A stretch of DNA of 13,470 nucleotides from NCBI GenBank assembly GCA_020024395.1, contig JAHHTV010000020.1:1-13470 (forward strand). The letters are read 5' to 3'. Shown one piece after another: positions 7,650 through 13,470 of the stretch. This DNA comes from Anaerotignum sp. GTDB taxonomy: Bacteria > Bacillota > Clostridia > Lachnospirales > Anaerotignaceae. The translations under genes were made by a program, and so were the position numbers. The stretch's first letter is position 1, and every line of letters starts with the position of its first letter. The notes below the pieces were generated by a model. It ran no database searches, had not been told where the DNA came from, and worked only from the letters and a program-made list of their open reading frames with translations.

Positions 7650-7880
7650 TCACCCTTCTTTCTGAAAAGGCTTTTCTTCCCATAGTCCTGCTTCTTTTTG
7701 GAGCAATACCACACTACCTTCTGCTGCTGCCAATTTCTCTTTACAAACTGTAGATAACGACAATCCTTCTTGATACAACTTGACAGCATCTTCCAAAGGC
7801 ACTTCTTCCGACTCCAATTTTTCCACAATTTCTTCTAAACGTGTGATAGCATCTTCAAATGTCACTTTCTTTTTCGCCAT
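7650..7880 (-). CDS. xseB: Exodeoxyribonuclease VII small subunit
   Basis: XseB is the small helical subunit that binds several-fold to XseA to form exonuclease VII, a metal-independent single-strand DNA exonuclease. The 76 residues match the usual 60-85. The core TFEDAITRLEEIVEKLESEE with LEDAVKLYQEGLSL (through about residue 43) is the family signature. The ATG at 7880 lies inside the 3' end of xseA (26-bp overlap), with GGTGA 7 bases upstream, so the two subunits are probably translated in a coupled way. Its stop is 5 bp before ispA. Confidence 0.95.
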   Translation of the reverse strand: MAKKKVTFEDAITRLEEIVEKLESEEVPLEDAVKLYQEGLSLSTVCKEKLAAAEGSVVLLQKEAGLWEEKPFQKEG

Positions 7881-9090
7881 GAGATTTCACCGCCTTTTTT
7901 TTAATTTCTGCTTGCAAACTGCCATCTTTCAAATAAACTGTTACCACATCACCTGTTTGTGTCTGTTTTATAGATGTCAGTATCTCTCCTGCTGTTGTTG
8001 TCACCATTGCATAGCCTCTGCCCATCACAGCATATGGAGAAAGAGCTTCCAAACGATGAGAAAGCTGTTGCACTTTATTTTTTTGATACAACAATATTTG
8101 TTCTATTTGTTTTGTCAAATCTGTTTGATTTTGTATCACTTGCTGTTTTGCAATATCCATACGTTCCAAAGGCTTTGCCAGTATCGGATGTTTCAACAAA
8201 AACAATAATCTTCTGCCACTACTTGTCAATATTGCTTGCATATCTCTTTGCAATCTTGTTGTCATTTTTTGCAATATCTCTATTTTTTGCTCTAATGGTT
8301 CTGTTGCCAATTCCGCAGCCGCCGAAGGTGTTGCTGCCCGCAAATCTGCCACAAAATCCGCAATGGTAAAATCTGTTTCATGTCCCACCGCAGAAATCAC
8401 AGGTATTTCAGATGCAAAAATCGCCCTTGCCACATTTTCTTCATTAAAACACCACAAATCTTCTAGGGAACCGCCACCACGTCCCACAATCAACACATCT
8501 GCTTTGCCCCATTGGTTCACTGCTTTGATAGACCGTACAATATCGTCGGCAGCTTTTGCTCCTTGCACCAATGTTGGAAATATTGCAATCTTTACTGCTG
8601 GGTTTCTGCGTGTTGCCACTTTTATCATATCTTGTACAGCCGCACCTGTTGGCGATGTCACAACTGCAATACAAGTAGGATTTTTTGGTATTTCTCTTTT
8701 ATAATCTGCATCAAACAGCCCTTCTGCCTCCAACTGCTGTTTGAGCTGTTCAAAAGCCGTTTGTAACACACCCACACCCACAGGTTCCAAAAATTCTGCA
8801 TACAGCTGGTATTGTCCTGTTTTTTCATATAATGATACACTGCCATATAGTACCACTTGCATACCATTTTCAGGAAAAAACGGCAATGTTTCTGCATATT
8901 GTCGAAACATTACACAATTCACAGCACCTACTGCATCTTTTAATGTAAAATAAAAATGTCCTGTGCCATGTGCCTTAAAGTTGGAAATTTCTCCTCGTAT
9001 CAGCAAACTGTTTAATATGCAATCGTTTTCCAATAAATTTTTAATATATCGGTTAATCTGCCCTACGGTAAATATTTTCGGTTCTATCAT
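7855..9090 (-). CDS. xseA: Exodeoxyribonuclease VII large subunit
   Basis: XseA is the catalytic subunit of exonuclease VII, which digests single-stranded DNA from both ends into oligonucleotides and takes part in repair. The 411 residues show an N-terminal OB-fold (GEISNFKAHGTGHFYFTLKD, 33-52), the nuclease domain with TSPTGAAVQDM, VGRGGGSLEDLWCFNEE and SAVGHETDFTIADFVAD, and a long C-terminal coiled-coil ending in a KAVKSHGEKESDI tail. Length is within the family range (about 400-460). The ATG at 9090 is 15 bp after the nusB stop, with AAGGA about 10 bases upstream. The 3' end overlaps xseB by 26 bp. Confidence 0.96.
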   Translation of the reverse strand: MIEPKIFTVGQINRYIKNLLENDCILNSLLIRGEISNFKAHGTGHFYFTLKDAVGAVNCVMFRQYAETLPFFPENGMQVVLYGSVSLYEKTGQYQLYAEFLEPVGVGVLQTAFEQLKQQLEAEGLFDADYKREIPKNPTCIAVVTSPTGAAVQDMIKVATRRNPAVKIAIFPTLVQGAKAADDIVRSIKAVNQWGKADVLIVGRGGGSLEDLWCFNEENVARAIFASEIPVISAVGHETDFTIADFVADLRAATPSAAAELATEPLEQKIEILQKMTTRLQRDMQAILTSSGRRLLFLLKHPILAKPLERMDIAKQQVIQNQTDLTKQIEQILLYQKNKVQQLSHRLEALSPYAVMGRGYAMVTTTAGEILTSIKQTQTGDVVTVYLKDGSLQAEIKKKAVKSHGEKESDI

Positions 9091-9105
9091 ACATATGTCG
9101 TCCTT

Positions 9106-9519
9106 TTAGGCATTTTCTGATTTTGCAATTTTACCCAACACACCATTGATAAAACCGGGAGCTTCATCAGAGCTAAATTCTTTTGCCAACTCTACTGCTT
9201 CATTGATAACCACTGCAACAGGTGCTTCTTTTGCAAACAACATTTCATATACCGCCAACCGCAATATTGCCAAATCCACACGGTTCATTCTTTTGGTATC
9301 CCAATTTTTTGCAAACGCATCAATTTTGTTATCAATTTCTGTAATATGTGCTTTTGTACCTTCCACAGTATTCAGAATATATGTTTTATCTTTTTCCGAA
9401 ACAGGTTCTTCTTGTTCTTCCAAAAACAATGCTCTAATATCTTCATGTTCTGTTGCTTCGTGGAAATCAATTTGAAACAACAACTTAAACGCATTTTGTC
9501 TTGCACTTCTACGACTCAT
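9106..9519 (-). CDS. nusB: Transcription antitermination factor NusB
   Basis: NusB, with ribosomal protein S10 (NusE), binds boxA in rRNA leaders and helps RNA polymerase resist termination. The 137-residue all-helical protein begins SRRSARQNAFKLLFQ, the family's N-terminal helix with the arginines expected to contact RNA, and contains RVDLAILRLAVYEML and VVINEAVELAKEF, both conserved. The start at 9519 is chosen over an in-frame ATG at 9555. GGAGG lies exactly 7 bases before it, and the longer version would begin inside a stable hairpin. The gene follows the Asp23-family gene after a 72-bp gap holding that hairpin. A boxA-like site is present in the rRNA leader at 187-201. Confidence 0.96.
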   Translation of the reverse strand: MSRRSARQNAFKLLFQIDFHEATEHEDIRALFLEEQEEPVSEKDKTYILNTVEGTKAHITEIDNKIDAFAKNWDTKRMNRVDLAILRLAVYEMLFAKEAPVAVVINEAVELAKEFSSDEAPGFINGVLGKIAKSENA

Positions 9520-9526
9520 AAATTTG

Positions 9527-9531
9527 CCTCC
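9527..9531 (-). promoter_or_regulatory. Ribosome binding site deciding the nusB start
   Basis: A perfect GGAGG with a 7-base spacer to the ATG at 9519. It lies outside the upstream hairpin (9550-9588), so it remains free for ribosome binding whether or not the hairpin forms. Confidence 0.85.
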
Positions 9532-9549
9532 GATTTTCTTTTTCCATTT

Positions 9550-9588
9550 GGACAAAAACCACCCCTCGTAGAGGAGTGGTATTTGTCC
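9550..9588 (-). terminator. Terminator/attenuator-like hairpin between asp23-family gene and nusB
   Basis: On the minus strand an 18-position inverted repeat (9588-9571 with 9567-9550, loop UAC) has one mismatch and one G-U pair. Its inner 10-bp stem, ACCACUCCUC with GAGGGGUGGU (9580-9571 / 9567-9558), runs straight into a UUUUU tract (9558-9554). That is the layout of an intrinsic terminator. The outer part of the long stem would use up the U-run, so two alternative folds compete. No promoter was seen between it and nusB, so downstream genes would depend on read-through. Confidence 0.65.
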
Positions 9589-9591
9589 CTT

Positions 9592-9960
9592 TTATTCTTC
9601 TTCTGCTTTTACTGTTTTTTCTTTTACAATACCAGCAACCGCCACATTTACAACAGGTACAGAAATTCCTGTCATTGTTTCCACGGCATTTTTTACTTTT
9701 TTCTGTACTTCTTCTGCCGCAACCTGTACTTTTGTACCAAAATTCACAATGATTTCAATATCCAACATCACTTCGGAACCTTCGTTCAACACTTTAACAC
9801 ATTTTGTTTGATTTCTTTTGCCAAAAAACTCCACAAAACCTTTGCCGCTGCCAGCACCTTCTGTCACGCCTTCTACTTCCAAAGCTGCAGTGACTGCAAT
9901 CACGCCAATCACTTCATCTGCAATTTGTATTTGACCATTTGTTGTTTTTGTTTCAGTCAT
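9592..9960 (-). CDS. Asp23/Gls24 family envelope stress response protein
   Basis: The 122-residue protein belongs to the Asp23/Gls24 family (DUF322). In Staphylococcus, Asp23 lies along the inner face of the membrane through a partner and is linked to cell-wall stress; in Clostridia a member regularly precedes nusB. Visible features are GQIQIADEVIGVIAVTAALEVEGV (about 9-32), a central DIEIIVNFGTKVQVAAEEVQKKVKNAVETMTG (about 67-98) and VNVAVAGIV near the end; the tail is acidic (KAEEE). It has no signal peptide or membrane segment. The start at 9960 is chosen over an in-frame ATG at 9999 because GGGAGG (9968-9973) lies 7 bases before it. It has its own promoter and is followed by a terminator-like hairpin. 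Its molecular role here is unknown. Confidence 0.92.
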   Translation of the reverse strand: MTETKTTNGQIQIADEVIGVIAVTAALEVEGVTEGAGSGKGFVEFFGKRNQTKCVKVLNEGSEVMLDIEIIVNFGTKVQVAAEEVQKKVKNAVETMTGISVPVVNVAVAGIVKEKTVKAEEE

Positions 9961-9967
9961 ATGATGA

Positions 9968-9973
9968 CCTCCC
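9968..9973 (-). promoter_or_regulatory. Ribosome binding site deciding the Asp23-family start
   Basis: GGGAGG with a 7-base spacer to the ATG at 9960. The upstream in-frame ATG at 9999 has no comparable site, and its extension (a short MILYAVSRMGGHH leader) is unlike the family. Confidence 0.85.
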
Positions 9974-10048
9974 ATTCTTGATACAGCATACAATATCAAA
10001 AATAATATATCCTGTTTCCTTTTTCATTATCATCAAATTTTTTATTTC

Positions 10049-10077
10049 AGTATATCAGAAAATCAGTGACAATGCAA
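10049..10077 (-). promoter_or_regulatory. Promoter of the asp23-nusB-...-recN operon
   Basis: The -35 box TTGCAT (10077-10072) and -10 box TATACT (10054-10049) are separated by 17 bp, with TGA directly before the -10 (extended -10, TGn). It lies about 90 bp upstream of the Asp23-family ATG in the only sizeable gap (173 bp) on that side. This gives an AT-rich 5' UTR of roughly 80 bases. It is the likely main promoter for the housekeeping operon. Confidence 0.7.
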
Positions 10078-10097
10078 ATAAATATGCAATAAAATAT

Positions 10098-10133
10098 GTA
10101 TAAAAATAGGATATACACTACACTTTGGTATAT
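10098..10133 (-). terminator. Possible weak terminator after glf
   Basis: Directly after the glf stop, minus-strand ATATAC and GTATAT can pair around an 11-base loop and are followed by CCTATTTTTATAC. The stem is short and has only AT-rich pairs, so termination would be weak. It is the only candidate in the gap between the polysaccharide cluster and the Asp23-family promoter. Confidence 0.35.
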
Positions 10134-11321
10134 TTATTTTACTTCTTTTTCCAAAATTTCTTTTGACAGTGCCAATGCTCTTTCCACCACAGCGTCCATA
10201 TTATAATATTTATACTCTGCCAATCTACCGCATAAATACAAATTACTCCAACAGCTTGTAAGTGTTGTTTCATATTTTTCATACAACGCATGATTTTCCT
10301 CATTTTCAATCGGATAATATGCCTCTTGTCCAGGTTTGTCTTCAAATGCTTCTGGATACTCTCTCAAAATGGTTGTAACACCTGTTTTTTGTTGTCCTGT
10401 CAATTTTTTGAATTCTGTAATTCTTGTAAATACTTCGCTGGTTGGATAATTCATCACTGCCACTGACTGAAAACTATCTTTTTCTATTGTTTCAAATTGC
10501 AAATCCAAAGAACGGTATGGCAAAGCCCCATAACAATTTTGCAACAGTTTATCTGGCATACCTGTATAAACAAAAATCCCATGAAATACTTCTCCTTGCA
10601 AAAGAATGGTACCATCATATTCAAATTTGATAATGCTATCCATATCTGTTCTAAGCAAGCATTCTATATTTTCATGATTTAACATATTTTCAAACAATGC
10701 AGTGTATCCATCTACAGGCATTTGCTGAATTCTATCATTAAAATAACGGTTATCATATCCCAGCACAACAGGTACACGTTCCAAAACAGAATGGTCTATG
10801 TTTTTTACATTGCTAACGCCCCATTGTTTTGTCGTATACCCATCAAACACATTGGCGTATATATAATGTCCCAATGTTTTAACCACTTTTTCTTCACAAT
10901 TCATCAATTCTAAAATGGACACCCTATGTTTATTGCCAAAATACTGTTGTAAATATGTTTGCAATATTTTACATTGTTGTGCAGAAAACAAATTTTCCAT
11001 AGAATAAAAATTAAATGGAATGGGTACTTCTGTACCTTTTATCATCCCTTTCACACGATGTTGATAAGGTTTCCATTTTCCAAATTTATCCAAATATTGT
11101 GCAACTTCTTCGTTGTTGGTGTGAAAAATATGTGGGCCATATTGATGTATCAAAATACCATCTTCATTTACTGTGTCATACATATTACCAGCAATGTGGT
11201 TTCTTTTTTCCACAACAAGCACATGTTTTCCCGCTTCTGCCAGCTCTCTTGCTACCACTGTCCCTGCAAAACCTGCACCTACTACAATCACATCAGGCAT
11301 TTTTTTTGACCAAACATTCAT
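10134..11321 (-). CDS. glf: UDP-galactopyranose mutase
   Basis: Glf is a flavoenzyme that converts UDP-galactopyranose to UDP-galactofuranose, the donor for galactofuranose-containing surface glycans. The 395-residue cytoplasmic protein has an N-terminal FAD fold (VIVVGAGFAGTVVAREL, glycines 15-20), EKRNHIAGNMYD (38-49), the YGPHIFHT block (61-68), DGYTTKQWG (160-168), YPTSEVFTRITEFK (292-305), EAYYPIE (333-339) and CGRLAEYKYYNMDAV (364-378), all typical of bacterial UGM. Length is normal. The ATG at 11321 overlaps the stop of the upstream membrane-protein gene as ATGA, with GAGAGG about 9 bases upstream, so translation is probably coupled. No galactofuranosyltransferase can be recognised with certainty in the window. 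Confidence 0.96.
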   Translation of the reverse strand: MNVWSKKMPDVIVVGAGFAGTVVARELAEAGKHVLVVEKRNHIAGNMYDTVNEDGILIHQYGPHIFHTNNEEVAQYLDKFGKWKPYQHRVKGMIKGTEVPIPFNFYSMENLFSAQQCKILQTYLQQYFGNKHRVSILELMNCEEKVVKTLGHYIYANVFDGYTTKQWGVSNVKNIDHSVLERVPVVLGYDNRYFNDRIQQMPVDGYTALFENMLNHENIECLLRTDMDSIIKFEYDGTILLQGEVFHGIFVYTGMPDKLLQNCYGALPYRSLDLQFETIEKDSFQSVAVMNYPTSEVFTRITEFKKLTGQQKTGVTTILREYPEAFEDKPGQEAYYPIENEENHALYEKYETTLTSCWSNLYLCGRLAEYKYYNMDAVVERALALSKEILEKEVK

Positions 11322-12367
11322 ATTGTATTACCTCTCTCCTTGTATGTTTTTAACTTCTTCCTACGATAGTATAAATGACTGATGCCCCATACAAAGGCAC
11401 TGAACACCAACACCAAATAAAAACTGATACTTCTGGAAAGACACAATGATGCAGTCAACAAATCCCCCGTAAACACAGAAGCAAACACTGTCACATACAC
11501 CAATTCCGATATACCAGCAGACCCTGGAAGCGGCAGCATATCCACCGCAATATAAACTGCTGCTTGTAATAGCATGATTGTCCATATACTTTCTTGTTCC
11601 AAGCCCATACCTCGATAAATGAGCCATGTCAAAAAGAACAAACTACTTCTTTGCAACAGTGTCATAATTGTTGCCACAACAATTTTGATTGTATGTTTCC
11701 GAAAAAATTGTACGACTTCTCCATAATGTGCCACAGCCTCTTGTATTTTTTCCATACGAAAATCAGCTGGTTTCAAAATGCCGATTTTTATCAATGCTTT
11801 TTCTACAAATACAGCCACAGCCATTGCATAGCGAGGTGTCACCATCACCCATACCAATATCGCCACCAATATTGTATTGAGTACAATACCCAAAAAAAAC
11901 AATCCTGTATATTCTGCAAAATATATTTGGATATTCCCTCTCCAGAATATTGTAATCAAAATTCCGATAATTGCCAATATAAATTTATATAATATTGCAA
12001 CAACCATCAAAATAGGTGTACTATCAGCCAGACGAATACCCGCTTTATTCATATAATACAGTTGTGCAGGTTGTCCACCCGTTGCCGATGGTGTAATACC
12101 AGAAAAGAAAAATCCAATAAACGACCAACCCACACATTGCAACAATGATATTTTCAAATGCAGTGCTTGCAATAAATACCAGATAATACTACCTTCTGCT
12201 GCTACAAAAAACAAAGAGGCAATGACACCTGCCAAAATCCAAATTTTATCTGTTTTTGCAATCGCTGCATACACCACAGCCATATCATTGTTTTTGATAA
12301 TCACAAATGCTGTCACACCCATCAAAAGCAACAACAGCATAATACTACCAAAATACTTACGTCCCAT
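11318..12367 (-). CDS. LPG synthase transmembrane / flippase-like membrane protein
   Basis: This 349-residue polytopic membrane protein matches the lysylphosphatidylglycerol-synthase transmembrane family (UPF0104, YbhN/AglD-like). I count about eight hydrophobic segments (about 7-24, 43-66, 77-92, 117-142, 152-176, 226-251, 260-282, 306-332). Conserved elements are SATGGQPAQLYYM (94-106) and LPLPGSAGISE (278-288). It has no C-terminal synthase domain like that of MprF, so it should not add amino acids to lipids. A role in moving or transferring a lipid-linked molecule is the common suggestion and is inferred here. The tail is strongly basic (YYRRKKLKTYKERGN), fitting a cytoplasmic end. The ATG at 12367 has AGGAG 6 bases upstream. 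It overlaps the upstream hydrolase gene by 11 bp and glf by 4 bp. Confidence 0.88.
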   Translation of the reverse strand: MGRKYFGSIMLLLLLMGVTAFVIIKNNDMAVVYAAIAKTDKIWILAGVIASLFFVAAEGSIIWYLLQALHLKISLLQCVGWSFIGFFFSGITPSATGGQPAQLYYMNKAGIRLADSTPILMVVAILYKFILAIIGILITIFWRGNIQIYFAEYTGLFFLGIVLNTILVAILVWVMVTPRYAMAVAVFVEKALIKIGILKPADFRMEKIQEAVAHYGEVVQFFRKHTIKIVVATIMTLLQRSSLFFLTWLIYRGMGLEQESIWTIMLLQAAVYIAVDMLPLPGSAGISELVYVTVFASVFTGDLLTASLCLSRSISFYLVLVFSAFVWGISHLYYRRKKLKTYKERGNTI

Positions 12368-12923
12368 AAACTTCTCCTTTTACAAACATCGGATTTTCAT
12401 AATCCAGAAAATCTGTCAACAACCCCTCATACAAAAAATCCGTGTTTTCCAATTCGTAAAAATCTCTGGGTGTTACAAGCGAAAAATGTTTCCCAAACAA
12501 ATCCAATCCCACATCTTGCAAACATCTTGCCAAAAATGAAGAACAAGTATAATGTTTTTTTTGATAAAATGGTTTTTTCAGCAGTATAAATGGCAGTCCA
12601 ATGATACAGTAATGATACTGAAACCGTTTTGTATAACATTCTTCCATTTTTTCCTGCAACATTTGTTTTTGTTCTTTTGTGCAGTCAATAGCAATGATTT
12701 TGTATTTTGCGGTTGGAAACACACTTGCAATTTTTTGTGTATCCTCTTTGATAAATCCTGCAAAAAAAGTAACTGACGGATTACGCCTCCCTACACTATA
12801 CACATTTTCCAATTTTGGGTCAAATGCCATTGCCACATGACAGTAATTGATTTTTGTTGTTTTTCTAATAATTTCCGCAAAAAATCCAGGTGTATCCACC
12901 AAGGCAAAATATAACTTTTCCAT
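12357..12923 (-). CDS. Putative papain-like (permuted NlpC/P60, YiiX-type) hydrolase
   Basis: I do not recognise a named gene. The 188-residue protein has no signal peptide or membrane span. The order of likely catalytic residues, His first in NYCHVAMAFD (H29) and Cys later in HYTCSSFLARCLQDVG (C127), is that of circularly permuted NlpC/P60-like thiol enzymes such as YiiX/YaeF. Between them lies a YHYCIIGLPFILL segment (103-115). The opening FALVDTPGFFAEIIRKT and the SVGRRNPSV segment (43-51) also look conserved-family-like. Members of this superfamily are peptidases, amidases or acyltransferases; the substrate here is unknown. Overlap with the flippase-like gene (11 bp) suggests they work together. 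The ATG at 12923 has GGTG 5 bases upstream. It could instead be a non-enzymatic relative. Confidence 0.6.
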   Translation of the reverse strand: MEKLYFALVDTPGFFAEIIRKTTKINYCHVAMAFDPKLENVYSVGRRNPSVTFFAGFIKEDTQKIASVFPTAKYKIIAIDCTKEQKQMLQEKMEECYTKRFQYHYCIIGLPFILLKKPFYQKKHYTCSSFLARCLQDVGLDLFGKHFSLVTPRDFYELENTDFLYEGLLTDFLDYENPMFVKGEVYGT

Positions 12924-12964
12924 ACTTTCACCAACTTTCTATGGGTGTATACTTTCCAGACACC

Positions 12965-13470
12965 TTACTGGAATTTCACCAGCTTTCTTGCCAAACGATA
13001 CCCTGTGACTGTTGCAAAATCGCCCAATCTGCCAGGCAAATATGTCAATCCGCTCAATCGTTTGTATCGCAATGTTTTATACAACCCTTTGTCTAACTGA
13101 CGCATATGTTCCCAAAGGTCTCTGCGTTTTTCTCTTGCATCTTTATCCCCAATCAAAAGCAAGTGAATGGAAGAAATCGCCATCATCACAGAAATATTTC
13201 TTGTCATATATGTTGCCAATTTTGGCTCTTGCACCTGTGAAATATCCGTACATTCTGAAACCAATTTTGTCACCAATATTTGTTGGTCAATACGTTTCAT
13301 CAACACTTTTTCATTCACAGACTGATCATCTCTACCAATAAAATAATGATACAAATCCACATCTAAATAATAAATACGTTCCACATATGGCAAAGGTTGA
13401 TATGCAAAAATATTGTCTACATAAAATGTATGTTTTGTTACATTTGAATATTTAAAACAACCTGTATCGG
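12965..13470 (-). CDS. Glycosyltransferase family 2, C-terminal part (runs off window)
   Basis: The reading frame is open to the right edge, so the true start lies outside; a TTG at 13393 is only an internal leucine codon. About 167 residues are visible. The stretch VDNIFAYQPLPYVERIYYLD followed by YHYFIGRDDQSVNE matches the C-terminal half of GT-A fold family 2 glycosyltransferases common in clostridial capsule and exopolysaccharide loci; the catalytic DXD region is off the window. The C-terminus is basic (YRLARKLVKFQ), as in membrane-associated members. It ends 41 bp before the putative hydrolase. Donor and acceptor sugars are unknown; use of UDP-galactofuranose is possible given glf downstream, but unproven. 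Confidence 0.8.
   Translation of the reverse strand, partial: DTGCFKYSNVTKHTFYVDNIFAYQPLPYVERIYYLDVDLYHYFIGRDDQSVNEKVLMKRIDQQILVTKLVSECTDISQVQEPKLATYMTRNISVMMAISSIHLLLIGDKDAREKRRDLWEHMRQLDKGLYKTLRYKRLSGLTYLPGRLGDFATVTGYRLARKLVKFQ

Noticed and set aside
7645..7683. Longer N-terminus for ispA from the ATG at 7683
   Set aside because: The 13-residue extension overlaps the end of xseB, is unlike the family, and the ATG at 7644 has an AAGAAGGG ribosome site at the right distance.
9520..9555. Longer N-terminus for nusB from the ATG at 9555
   Set aside because: It would begin inside the stable hairpin and lacks a ribosome site, while the ATG at 9519 has GGAGG 7 bases upstream.
9978..9999. Small inverted repeat TTGATA...TATCAA in the Asp23-family 5' UTR, considered as a regulatory element
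   Set aside because: The stem is only 6 AT-rich pairs with a 10-base loop and no alternative fold could be seen; chance occurrence is likely in such AT-rich sequence.
811..12776. Many plus-strand frames of 60-210 codons opposite the minus-strand genes
   Set aside because: They are mirror frames of well-supported genes and give Phe-, His-, Cys- and Ile-rich products without domains, as expected from antisense of AT-rich coding sequence.
12965..13393. A complete 142-residue protein starting at TTG 13393
   Set aside because: The frame stays open to the window edge and the upstream residues (ending VDNIFAYQP) continue the glycosyltransferase match, so this is a truncated longer gene.

Overview
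The window is an AT-rich chromosomal segment of a low-GC Gram-positive bacterium, most likely a member of the Clostridia near Lachnospirales. That placement rests on the 5' start of the 16S rRNA gene at the left edge, on the gene order nusB-xseA-xseB-ispA-dxs-tlyA-nadK-argR-recN (a conserved clostridial arrangement), and on the divergent-PAP2 (DUF212) gene inserted between ispA and dxs. I cannot name the species. Every convincing gene lies on the minus strand, so the text below follows transcription from right to left.

Right end (13470 to 10134): a four-gene envelope/polysaccharide cluster. It holds the C-terminal part of a family 2 glycosyltransferase that runs off the window, a small probable papain-like (circularly permuted NlpC/P60, YiiX-like) protein, a polytopic membrane protein of the LPG-synthase/flippase-like family, and UDP-galactopyranose mutase (glf). 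The last three genes are joined by 11-bp and 4-bp overlaps. The cluster points to a galactofuranose-containing surface glycan or glycolipid.

Middle (about 10077 to 540): a long co-directional housekeeping operon. A clear promoter precedes an Asp23/Gls24 family gene. A hairpin that looks like an attenuator or terminator then separates it from nusB. After nusB come xseA/xseB (exonuclease VII), ispA, a DUF212 membrane protein, dxs (isoprenoid precursor supply), tlyA (rRNA 2'-O-methyltransferase), nadK, argR and recN. Gaps are 26 bp or less and xseA/xseB overlap. A 13-bp hairpin starts in the recN stop codon and probably ends the operon.

Left end (about 470 to 1): an rRNA operon control region reading leftwards. 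Three promoters in tandem each have a perfect TTGACA -35 box and a 17-bp spacer. They are preceded by helically phased A-tracts and followed by a boxA-like antitermination site and three leader hairpins. The first 60 bases of 16S rRNA close the window. NusB, encoded a few kilobases away, belongs to a family that binds boxA in rRNA leaders.

No CRISPR array, insertion sequence, phage gene or tRNA was seen. The least explained parts are the hydrolase-flippase-glf cluster, the DUF212 gene in the isoprenoid block and the hairpin upstream of nusB.
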